Shown here: positions 54,948-64,000 of the stretch, piece after piece
How positions within the stretch are numbered: position 1 is the first letter of the stretch
How the letters are laid out: the number at the start of each line of letters is the position of its first letter
Assembly: GCA_038502055.1 (NCBI GenBank)
Contig: JAXRKN010000035.1
Location: forward strand, 434,001 to 498,000
Direction: 5' to 3'
Length of the DNA stretch: 64,000 bases
Source of the DNA: Tanytarsus gracilentus
Taxonomy: Eukaryota > Arthropoda > Insecta > Diptera > Chironomidae
Program-made: the position numbers and the translations under genes
The notes under the pieces: generated by a model
The model's input: only the letters and a program-made list of their open reading frames with translations
The model's database searches: none
What the model was told of the DNA's origin: nothing

Positions 54948-56911
54948 ATGTCAGATTTAAATCTCCTCGAGCGAGTTCACCGAATTGCACCGGAAAATGT
55001 TAAAGTCATTCAAAATTCATGGAACGGTGAAGATTCACTCACGACTGAGCAGAAAATTTATGCAATTAGTAATGGATATGTGAAAAGTGACTTGGAAGAG
55101 TTTCGAGGAGTGAAAAGGAGAAAAGAGAAGAAAAAGTGGAAGAAAGTTGTGAAGAAATGGATCGAAAAATGTCCTTGGACTGTGCCGTGGACGATGATCA
55201 TTCTGAGTGCCATTCAAGTGAGTCAAAATTATTAAAAAATTAAGAAATTTTTTGTGAAACATCTTTAAAATTTAATTACCAAAAAATTTAAAATTTATTA
55301 ACCAAAAAATTTTAAAATTTATCTCAAAATCAATTAATTATCGAAATAAATTTTTACCACTCGACAAATTGTTGAAAGAAAATTTTTTTATGCATTCTCG
55401 AAAATCTGGAGCGAAAATTTAAATAAACAGTCGAAAGATTTCCATGAGGATTTGTTAATTACTTTTTTGGTTTCTTCTTCTTTGACACATTTTTAGAGAA
55501 AGTGTTTAAAATTTTTGAATAAACAATTTTTGGCGTTGAAAGATTTAAAGGTGAAAGAATGCGTGAATTTATAAAGAAAATTCAATTGTTTATAATTTTA
55601 TGATAGAATGAGTCATTGACGCGATAATTAGACACTTAGTTTAGAAATTACAGAATATAAGTCATCAATTGTTAAGCAAATCTCTCTCGCCTAGGCACCC
55701 AAATTTTTTCTTCTTTTAAATTTTCATCACTTTTTAATTAATTAGTCACGTCTATGCTGCGTGAGATTAACTTGAATGTAAACAACAATAAAAAGGCAAC
55801 AATAAAAAAAGAAAAACTAAAGAATTTTACTTTTTCATCAGACTAAACATGAATTTTGTAAATTTTATTTAATTATGTACAAAAGATTTATTAAGTAAAG
55901 GATCATTAACATGTGGGAGGTCGAAGATCTCTTGAATTATTTCAAAAATAGAAAAATTTAATGTAATTTTTTTTAAAAATAATTTAAAATTTTTAAAAAT
56001 TGAGGAAAATTTAATTTTCAACATTTAAAAATTAATTTTAAAAATAATTAAAATCTCAACATTTTTAATTTCAGTTATTTTTCAACATTTTCAACCCATC
56101 CGACTCAACATATCAATTATTCGCCTTCTCATCAAACCATCAAACGCAACTCTGGAGATTTTTCACTTACGCTTTTCTTCATGCTGGCACGACTCACTTA
56201 ATTATCAACTTAATTCTTCAACTTTTCATCGCGCTTCCACTTGAGACTGAAGTTGGACATTTTAGCACACTGTCGGTGTACTTTGGAGGGGTGCTAAGTG
56301 GATCATTGGCGGCGAGTGTCAACAACGATGGTTTTCTGATGGTTGGAGCTAGTTCGGGAATTTACAGCTTGTTGATGAGCCACATACCGCACATTTTTAT
56401 GGTGAGCTGTAATTTTTTTGATATTTTTTCAAGGCCTGAGAACTCAAAAATTTATGATCTTTTAAAAACGCTCAAGAGCGGTCAAAAGCACTTATGAGCG
56501 TTAAAGAGCGTTCATTAGCGTTTATGAGCGGTCAAGTGCGTTCAAGAGCGTTCATTAGGGTTTATGAACGTTTGAGAATTTTGAATTTTTTTTAATTTTT
56601 ATTTTTGTAATTTTTATATTCTTCAGAACTTCAACACAATTCACCACCGAACGCATCGAATAATTTGCATTGTGGTGTTGACCCTAAGTGACGTCATTCA
56701 TTCCCTCACTCACTGCGTTCTCAACAACAATCAAGAGCCAAAAATTCACATTGCCGCTCATGTCGCAGGCGCTTTCTGTGGAATTTTACTCGGATTAATT
56801 TTCTACCAAAATCAAAATGAACCAAAAAGAATTTTTAAAATATTGCAACTGAGCTCAATTGTAATTTATGCAATTTATGTGATTTTTGTCATTTCGTTTA
56901 AATTTAGATAG
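54948..56911 (+). CDS. Rhomboid-family intramembrane serine protease
   Basis: Exons 54948-55217, 56075-56401 and 56627-56911 give 293 residues. It should cleave membrane-anchored substrates, in flies typically EGF-family ligand precursors, within the bilayer of secretory-pathway membranes. A soluble basic N-terminus (KRRKEKKKWKKVVKKW) precedes TM1 (CPWTVPWTMIILSAIQLFFN). Then come WRFFTYAFLHAGTTHLIINL (the WR and H-x4-H-x3-N signature), GASSGIYSL with the catalytic Ser (about residue 183, GxSx motif) and HIAAHVAGAFCGILLG with the catalytic His (about 244). All catalytic residues are present. The second Gly usual in GASGG is Ser here. Which fly rhomboid it corresponds to is not resolved. Confidence 0.93.
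55218..56074 (+). other. First rhomboid intron (857 bp)
   Basis: A+T-rich intron between in-phase donor (CAA|GTGAGT) and acceptor (AATTTCAG). No repeats or frames of note. Confidence 0.8.
56469..56573. repeat. Degenerate ~10-bp GAGCG(T/G)TCA repeats in rhomboid intron 2
   Basis: About ten copies of a 10-11-bp GCGTTCAAGAGCG / GCGTTTATGAGCG pattern, markedly G+C-richer than the flanks, fill the middle of the second intron. Confidence 0.75.
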
Positions 56912-57102
56912 GAAATTAATAAAAATTTTAAATTAAGATTTTTTATCTTCAAAATTTATTTGAAAAACTTTTTACTACCTGAACGAAGATTTTGAGTTAA
57001 ATTCTACCTAATTAAAGATTAAACATAAGTTTTGTATAAAACTGTGTAATTTTAATAAATTAACATCATTAAAACTTTTTCATCCATAAGCAAACCACAA
57101 AA

Positions 57103-57849
57103 ATGTCAATTAAAAAACGAGAAATTTGCAAAATCCTGCACGACAACACGCGAATCGCAGGACCAGAAAAGTGCATCGCACTCATCGAACAAATTTTCGG
57201 CAAAAAACTTTCAACTCATGGACGTGAAACTTTGACTCGTAAATTAACAAACTTGAAACTTTTGATAGGAAAAACAAAAAGCAAATTGAGTGCGACAAAC
57301 AAAAGATTCTCAAGAGTGATGATCAGCTTGAGAGTTAAAGATCATGAGTTTGAACTTGACGACAATTTATTCGAAAATCAAGAAGCAGAAGCAATGGACA
57401 TTGATCCAACCTCATCCAGACCTGTTGGACGACCACGTAAAACAAAAGTTGACGAGATGAAAGGCGGAACTAAGTTGAAATTTATTGCTGAAACTGCAGA
57501 AAATTTAAAAAATCTTGAAACTGTTTTTGACATCGGCGTTGAAGTTGCCAAAAATGAAGAAAGAACTGAAACTAAGAAATTCTTTAAAACTCTTAAAAAG
57601 CTTGAATCTGAACACAAATTAGAAGAATATTCGACAGCCGTAAATCAACCTCAGCAACTTCCAAAAATTCCCATTGAAAATGCTTTGCAATTAATTTCGC
57701 AAAATAATCTTTCAGTAAGAGCTTACAAAAATATTGCGAAAATGTCGAAAGATCATGGTGCAGATATTTATCCAAGCTACAAAAGTATTTTGGAATTCAA
57801 GCAGGGTCAAATGGCTGAAACTCAATCAGCCAACAGCAATAGTGAGTGA
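57103..57849 (+). CDS. Uncharacterised AT-hook protein
   Basis: A single-exon, 248-residue frame from the ATG at 57103 with a good context (CACAAAAATG). A charged N-terminal helical region contains KKREICKILHDNTRIAGPEK. An AT-hook (RPVGRPRKTK) lies near residue 107, suggesting nuclear binding to the minor groove of A+T-rich DNA. A Lys/Glu coiled stretch (about 120-170) is followed by a C-terminal block reading NALQLISQNNLSVRAYKNIA and HGADIYPSYKSILEFK. I do not recognise the family. The stop directly follows AATAGTGAGTGAGG, which contains a perfect splice-donor word, so the protein could continue in a spliced form. An AATAAA lies downstream near 57950. Confidence 0.7.
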   Translation: MSIKKREICKILHDNTRIAGPEKCIALIEQIFGKKLSTHGRETLTRKLTNLKLLIGKTKSKLSATNKRFSRVMISLRVKDHEFELDDNLFENQEAEAMDIDPTSSRPVGRPRKTKVDEMKGGTKLKFIAETAENLKNLETVFDIGVEVAKNEERTETKKFFKTLKKLESEHKLEEYSTAVNQPQQLPKIPIENALQLISQNNLSVRAYKNIAKMSKDHGADIYPSYKSILEFKQGQMAETQSANSNSE

Positions 57850-58839
57850 GGAAGAAACAAAAAGTAACTGCAAATTTTCAAGTTTATTTCAGGAATTTTT
57901 ATTTTAATTTAAAGAAAATCCTTTATATAAAAATAAAAATATTTAAATAAATTTTTCAAATTACCTCTCGAGAACTACGGAAGCTGCACTGGTTTACGTC
58001 TGTCCAAGATTGAGAGATACATTAGAGCTACCACATTGTTAATATCAAAACCAAACAAATTTTTTCGCATTCACTCTCAAGTTTTTTCGATTACTTTGAA
58101 AACCATTTTTAAATTTAAAAAATACGTTATAAAAATTCAACTGTAAAAAACACAAAAAAATTCATAACGTAATTTTTAATTTCAAAAATAAGATCCAAAA
58201 AAGTGATTTTCTAAGTTATCGAATATATTTATGGGTAGAAAAATAACATCTTGAATATCAACCGATGACCTGTTGAAGCTTCTTAGAATGGAAAAAAAAT
58301 TTTTACTCACAATTAGCCGAAAATCACTTCTACAATTCTACAAAGATCAGTCTATCAAAAAATTTAAGAAAAAAATTTTCATCTCAAACTTTTACTAAAA
58401 TTTTAAACCAGAGAACTTTTTTGTGACGAATATTTTCAATAAATTTCCAGTTGTTTGATGATGAAAAAATTGTTTGGTCATTTTTTAAAAACGTTAATTA
58501 ATTATAATTTTTAAAAAAAATCATTGAAATTAGAAAAAATTAATTAAATTTAAAAAATGTAATTGTAATATAAAAAAAATAATTGAATTAAAAAAAACAG
58601 TTAAATATAAAAATTAGCTAAATTTATATTTCTGAATTAATTGAATAAATTTTGAAAATCCATTAAAAATTTTTTCAGCAGTAAAAAATCGACTCAGCAT
58701 AAAATTTCATCTACGCATGTTTTTCATGATTAAACTTCAATCATTGATGAATCAAAAAACGATCAACAATCAAGTTTTATTCATCTCAACTAATTGAATA
58801 AATTGTATCACAAAATTTATTCACCATTCAGCTTTCGAG
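57850..58839. other. Intergenic with an inverted TACGTTAT pair
   Basis: AATTTAAAAAATACGTTATA (from about 58109) and the inverted TCATAACGTAATTTTTAATT (from about 58162) form an imperfect hairpin, a likely fragment of the TACGTTA repeat family. A G+C-richer phrase at 57963-58040 is unexplained. No gene supported. Confidence 0.5.
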
Positions 58840-59195
58840 ATGGAAACAGCGAAGAATGAAGAATTTAAAAGTGAAAAATTGGACGATTCTGAAAAAGTTG
58901 CAGAAAAATTGGATAAAAGTGCAAAAGAATCGGATGAAGATAAAAGTGGGTCATCAACGGAGAATGAGAATGAAAAAAATTCAATTAAGTACAGAAATGC
59001 TTTAGAAAGCACTGGAAAGATTGACCCGACGCAACGTGAGCAGAGATCTGCGGTACCAAGAGATCCACCTCAACCACCAAGAGGTAAAAATTATGTCAAA
59101 ATAAGTGAGAAAAAAATTAATGAATTTTTATTAAAGGACTTAACTGGCAGCCAGATCCAAATCGTCCTTCAAGAGATTTGCCAAGGAATCAATGA
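58840..59195 (+). CDS. Small acidic, proline-rich protein
   Basis: From the ATG at 58840 the N-terminal 50 residues are very acidic/Lys-Ser-rich (METAKNEEFKSEKLDDSEK). They are followed by NALESTGKIDPTQREQRSA and VPRDPPQPPRG. A 53-bp intron (59084-59136, GTAAAA...TTAAAG) is inferred. Splicing gives LNWQPDPNRPSRDLPRNQ and a 100-residue protein whose tail keeps the Pro/Arg/Asp style. Without splicing, the frame runs through A+T-rich intron-like text to 59232 (130 residues). No domain was recognised; the chain looks intrinsically disordered. Probably cytosolic or nuclear. Convergent with the elongase gene, whose stop lies only 94 bp away. Confidence 0.6.
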
Positions 59196-59288
59196 ACTTC
59201 AAGAAGTGCCCAATTTAAAAAATATTAATTAAATTAAAAAAAATTAATTTAATTAAATTTTATTTTCCATCAAAATTTAATAAAATTT

Positions 59289-60806
59289 TCAAACTTCCAA
59301 AGCTTTTTGATTTTCCTCCTTTTCAGCATTTCGATTGTTGTTAACTTCAGCTCTCGGCTTAGTCTTGCATCCGAAGCCATAAGTTTTAATGTAAAAATGT
59401 GTGAATAAGACAATATTCACAGCGAAATTGCCGACCAGCACGTAATTCAACTTTGACTCTTCGCAATTATAAATCGCAATGCACTGAACTAAAATCATGT
59501 TGAGCTGTATGATTTGCATGATTGTGATGTACGGCTTGATGACATTCGTAACCGAGCGAAATTTAGGGAAGGAGCTGACGAAATAATATGCGTACATGAT
59601 GATGTGAACGTATGAGTTTATGACAGCAATGAACATTTCCATCGAACCTAAAAAATTGACATTTTATGTGATGTAAAATCATTTTGAAAAATTTCTCACC
59701 TCCGCGATACTTCAAGAACAGCCAGCATAATACAATTGTGCTAATGTGATGGTAAATGTGGAGAAGCGAGACCTAAAAAGGTTTTTGATTAACAAAACTG
59801 AAGGTTTAGGTGCGACAACATAAAAAATTTTATGTATTTTTTCCACGTGCGGACATTAAAAAAATTATTTAAAAATTAGATTTTTTAAATTTCAATTTTT
59901 TATCCAAGTAGGGAAATATGAAAATTTGTCAGTTAGGAAAATAAAGCTAAGAAGATTTTTCAAATTTTAAAAATACGTTACAAAAAATAATTTATTTAAA
60001 AATTAGATTTTTTAAATTAATTTTTATATTTAAATTTTCATCCTAGCAGGGAAACACGAAAATTTCACAGTAAAATAAAAAAAATCAAAGAATATTTTTC
60101 AAATTTTAAAAATACGTTAGATTAAAATTTAATGGGATTCTCGTAACGTATCTTTAAAATTTAAAATTTCGAAATAAAATTTGAATAAAAAAATACGTTA
60201 ACTTCTTCCCTCCTTAAAAATTTCATGTAAAAAAATAATTATTTTTCAATGTCCGTGCGTTGATTTTTTATTTAAAATTCTCACCTGATTAAATTTTTTC
60301 CTCAGCACAAAGAAAACCGTCTCGATGAGCTCAAACAGTCGTAAGTTTAAGAACAAATAAAAGCCGATGTGAAAGACGATCATTTCCTTGGATGCGATTT
60401 CACCGAATTTCACTTCCGGCGGACTTTTTGTGCATTTTGTGAAGGACAAAAATGAATAGCCGTGATAGTAGTGAGCACTGAAGACGATGTAAATGCAGGC
60501 GATGACTTGAAAGACGTTGTAAACTCTTATCAGCTCGCTGAGGTTGTATGGTTCGCGATTTTTCATATATGTCGGTCCAATTTTGAGAACGTAGATGAGG
60601 TAAAGTGTGAAGAGAAGCATGAGTGGATATGGAGTGGTGATCAAGGGAAATAAATCGACATAATAGACTGAAAAGAGAGATAAATTGTGAATTAATTAAT
60701 TGCGAATTGAATTTAAATATTTAAAGTTGAGGTTTCAACCCGGTTGCCGAATCTAATGTGACTCACTTTTATTTTTTACGACAAAATCACGAGATGCAAG
60801 TTTCAT
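59289..60806 (-). CDS. ELOVL-type very-long-chain fatty acid elongase
   Basis: Exons 60767-60806, 60285-60667, 59700-59772 and 59289-59647 (minus strand) give 284 residues, a normal length. An ER multipass condensing enzyme that adds malonyl-CoA-derived two-carbon units to fatty acyl-CoA. Motifs in order: YYHGYSFLSF region, LFELIETVFFVLRKK (the KxxELxDT box, with Thr but not Asp kept), the catalytic histidine box LLHIYHH, NSYVHIIMYAYYF (HxxMYxYY box) and TIMQIIQL (TxxQxxQ box). Several hydrophobic segments are visible. The Lys-rich tail ends NQKALEV and lacks a perfect KKxx retention signal. Insects have many paralogues with roles in cuticular lipids or pheromones; the substrate cannot be assigned. 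Confidence 0.93.
59905..60215. repeat. TACGTTA-family repeat cluster in elongase intron
   Basis: Two direct copies (59911-59995 and 60039-60120) each read AGTAGGGAAA or AGCAGGGAAA, then GAAAATTT, then TTTTTCAAATTTTAAAAATACGTTA. They are followed by inverted GTAACGTATCTTTAAAATTT and AAAATACGTTAACTTC. Together they occupy most of the third-exon upstream intron (59773-60284). Confidence 0.65.
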
Positions 60807-62826
60807 TATCAAGGTTTAACATCAAGAATAAAATTACTCCGAAAATTTATTTAAATTATGAAGAAAAATTAGATAAAATAAATTAGCAAAAATTAGCATA
60901 AAAAATTCTTAATCCGCTCCATCTGTCAACTGGTTTGCGAAAAATTTATTTAGACAGTATCGGTTTTGAAAAAAATATTCACGCATAAAATCAATCGATT
61001 GAATTAAAATAAAACAAAAGTAAAAAAAAAATTATTCGGAATTCAAATTTTCTTATCCCACTTATGGACACAGAAAAGAAGCTTTGGATGAAATTTAAAT
61101 TTTTATTTCCTAATTTTTTAATATTTAAGTTAAATTTTTTTTAAAGTTAAATTTAAACTTGGAAAAATTAATTAAAAATTCAACGGATTATTTTTTGTGT
61201 CCTTACGTGGATTAAAAAAATTTAAATTTTTAATTCTTGAATTTTTTCTTATTAATTTTTCCTCAATTCCATTGAATGCAAGTCATTGTGAGCAAAAAAC
61301 CAATTTGTAAAGCTATAAATCTCCAAGATCACGTTTTTCAAAGCTTAATAAATTCCCCGTGAAATATTGTCGCAAATCTCCTGCGCCCAAAAACAATTTT
61401 TGCTAAATATTTTTCTAAAAACATTTGTTTAAAAAAACAAAAACAATTCCATTGAAAAAAATATGTCATTAATTCAGTAAACAAAACCTGTGACTTCATC
61501 CTGTATTCAATCTCAAAAAATAAATCGATTCGAGTCATTGTGCGGTAGATCAGGAACTTAATTAATGGAGAAAAAATTTACCGCATAACCTTCTTTATTT
61601 TTTTCCTTCTCTGAACATGTGGAAATGCGGTTTATGTGGACATGATGAAAGAATGAATGAACACACGGACGAGTGTGCAAAACTTTTTTGTTGCTATGAA
61701 GCTCAATCCGTATTTTTATGGGGGTAATAAAAAGTAGAATTTTTAAGATGCGACTTGTGGGTTTTAAGTCGAGAGGAAAAGGAATCAAAATTTTTTTAAA
61801 TTAATTTTGAAATAATCAAAAATTAAGGACTAAATTATTTAGAAAAAATTATTTAATTTTTTTTAAATTATTTAATTTTTTCTTTAAAAATATTTAATTT
61901 TTCCTAAAAAAAAATTTTTTTTTGTTAAAAATCTTGAAAAAAATTAAATATAGAGTTTAAAAATTTTTATCTCTTTTGCTAATTTTTCATGAATTTTTAT
62001 AAGAAAATTTCATAACCTTTATTTTACATAAGAAATCGAAAGATAGTGAAAAACTCGTAGGGACTCGATTCCTTCAATTATTTCAGTACCAAAGCTTCTC
62101 ACCCCTGAAAATGCATTTTACCTCATCTTCAGAAGTTAAAACTAAAATTGTATTACAAAAATTCTTGAAAACTCACATTTTCCAGTCCAACTCCAGTCGA
62201 AATCCATTTTATATTTTTTTATTACTTTGCAAACTTTAAAATAATTTTTTAGCTTTTTTTAGAATATTTTTTTAAATTTATTTTTTTTTTAATTTTTTTG
62301 TTTAAAAAAAATTTTTAAACTTTATTTTTTTTTGAAATTTAATTTAATTAAATTTCCAACGACAATTTTTTCTTTAAATAATTTTTAATTCACATTCGTT
62401 CTCCTCGATCCAAACTCTTCAACACTCACCGATTGACTAATCGACTTGCGAATCTCTCTCAAGAGCTTAACAGCATATTTTATTTAAAAAAAACATCTCC
62501 ACCGTCTTCAAAAAAATTCTTGATTTCAAATGTATCCGAAATTCACTCTTATTTCTTAGTCACATGCGGCGGCGAGAGAGCGAAAAAAGAAGATTCCGAT
62601 TTTAGGCATTAATAACAAGTTTTTTTAACTGGGCAATAAACTTCGTTAGCATTTTGGTGTAAATTGAGATGGAAAGGAAAAATTGCTTTGTCACAATGTT
62701 TGGAGATTTTCGAGACGTGACGACTGCTGGAAATTCCTTGTATATAAAATTTGAGACGTAACGATGAGAATTTTTTTTTGTATTACATTTTTTATTTTTG
62801 AAATTTTAAAATTTTATTTTTTTTTC
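60807..62826. other. Intergenic, elongase to zinc-finger gene C
   Basis: This contains the elongase upstream region and the downstream flank of the zinc-finger gene. Short frames (61338-61538 and 61558-61788, minus) have no domain, splice or ATG-context support. Text is A/T-rich with long T runs around 62270-62330. Confidence 0.55.
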
Positions 62827-64000
62827 TTAAAAATTGTGAACTTTCATTTTGTGTCTCACAACGAGATGCTCGAGTGAGTAAGCAGCACCGCAGAGATCGC
62901 ATATAAAAGGTCTCGCCGGCTGTTCGCCGCCATGATGCTTCCAATGATGTTTCTTGAGATTACTTTTAGTAACGAAGCCAGGCTGATGTGGACACAAATG
63001 ACAGAAATTGCTTCGCTTTGATTCATCATGAATTAAACTGTGTTTTCGCCAAAGTTCTCGATTCTTAAACTCTTTTCCGCACACCTCACACGAATGCTTT
63101 TTTATCATGTGCGTTGACTTCATGTGGGTGTAAATTAGACGTCGAGTTGGCTTTGCGACGGGACACAAATCGCAGCAGTAAAGTTCACCATTGAAATCGA
63201 CAAAGTGAACGTCAACGTGATGTCTTCGGAGTTTATTTGGATTGCCGAAGAGTTTACCGCAAATATCGCAAATTACTTCTTTAACTTTAACGACGTTGAC
63301 GCGTTTTTTAGTTTTATTTTTATCATCGGCCGCCGGACCTCTTTTCGGCTGCATCATTTGCACTAAACTACTGTCATCGGGTCCATGAAAAATTTTATGC
63401 GCCGTGAAAGCTTGAAGACTGTTAAAAGTTTGCTTGCAAATTCCACACTCGATTTTCTGCTCTTTGAATTGATTCTCATTTAAACACTTCCGACAGTGCT
63501 CTTCGAACTTTGCGAAATTACATTGAAAATTTACATTGCAAACATTGCAGAAATATCTCGTAATTTTCTCCATTCCGTGTCGCTTCGTGATGTGCAAATT
63601 GTATAAACCTTGATTGTTGAAGATTTTCCTACATCCGACAGTCTCGCAGCGGATCTCGCGCTTGCACGTTTTTCTGTGTGTCTTATATGCTGTATAGCCT
63701 TTTAATAAAACATGACACCAAAAGCATTCGAAGGATCTTAGTGCGTATTTAGCTGTGTACTTTTTCTGCTTATCGGGATCTTTTCGAAAGACTTTCTTTT
63801 TTGTGGGTGGGTCGAATTCATTTAAATTTTCATCATCAATCCAATTTGTTTCGTCAAGCGTGATTGTTTCATCGAAATCAGTTTGTGGGTCGTTGAATGA
63901 CTAAAATAAAAAAATATTACAAAAATTCAAAATTTTAACGGTTTTTCGTGGATTAAAATTCACCTCATCATTTTCTATCAGTGCGTCATCTTTAACATTC
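62827..64000 (-). CDS. C2H2 zinc-finger protein C, 3' part
   Basis: Runs off the right edge. The last exon is 62827-63900, preceded by an in-phase exon ending at 63964 (intron 63901-63963). The frame continues upstream of 63597, so the apparent start there (TTG) is not real. After an acidic linker (DETITLDETNWIDDENLNEF) and a basic PPTKKKVFRKDPDKQKK come about nine Cys/His units: CFWCH, RCETVGC, YFCNVC (ending Cys), IECGIC, VICDIC, YCCDLC, HSCEVC, NFCHLC and FICDLC, the last ending HKMKVHNF. This is a multi-finger nuclear factor with variable linkers. It is not closely related to the 8.5-14-kb pair. The N-terminal domain is outside the window. Confidence 0.9.

Noticed and set aside
59084..59232. 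Read-through version of the small acidic protein
   Set aside because: The frame stays open, but the 59084-59136 stretch has donor, acceptor and intron-like composition, and the spliced tail resembles the preceding Pro/Arg/Asp-rich text. Kept only as an alternative.

Overview
This window is nuclear DNA from an insect, most likely a nematoceran (midge-like) dipteran. The evidence is the very A+T-rich, low-complexity intergenic DNA, short GT-AG introns of about 50-500 bp, and clear insect orthologues: an mGluR-type receptor, Ssdp, beta-mannosidase, a rhomboid protease, an ELOVL elongase, C2H2 zinc-finger proteins and DUF1091-type secreted proteins. The exact species cannot be read from the sequence. 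Gene models are joined by hand from splice signals and reading phase. Several long reading frames begin at TTG or GTG, and in those cases the first sensible ATG was used.

Layout. 1-6042 (+): 3' half of a class C GPCR (metabotropic glutamate receptor). 8503-14016 (-): two tandem C2H2 zinc-finger genes from a recent segmental duplication. 14.4-21.6 kb: gene-poor DNA with minisatellites and a 2.26-kb TIR element flanked by TA. 21.7-23.2 kb (+): two DUF1091/DM8-like secreted-protein genes plus the tail of a third. 24.97-27.0 kb (-): Ssdp, a Chip/LDB cofactor. 28.26-29.1 kb (-): a three-exon protein with three cysteine modules (RING - RING-like - RING). 32.2-35.8 kb (+): lysosomal beta-mannosidase.

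35.9-50.6 kb is the most unusual part. Four small secreted Asn/Gln/Tyr/Phe-rich proteins, each with a 3-codon first exon, form two divergent pairs at 36.3 kb and 50 kb. Between the pairs lie a 2-kb near-perfect foldback element, three spaced repeats of an exon-like block, and a single-exon 2063-residue protein. That protein joins a zincin-like HExxH segment, a NACHT NTPase and long ankyrin-like repeats. NLR-like STAND proteins are uncommon in flies, so this gene is the best candidate for something undescribed.

54.9-64.0 kb: a rhomboid protease (+), an AT-hook protein (+), a small acidic/proline-rich protein (+), an ELOVL elongase (-) and the 3' part of another C2H2 gene (-), which runs off the right edge. 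No tRNA, rRNA or CRISPR array was recognised. The genes are independent single-gene units with no operon logic. The only clear local groupings are the tandem or divergent paralogues.
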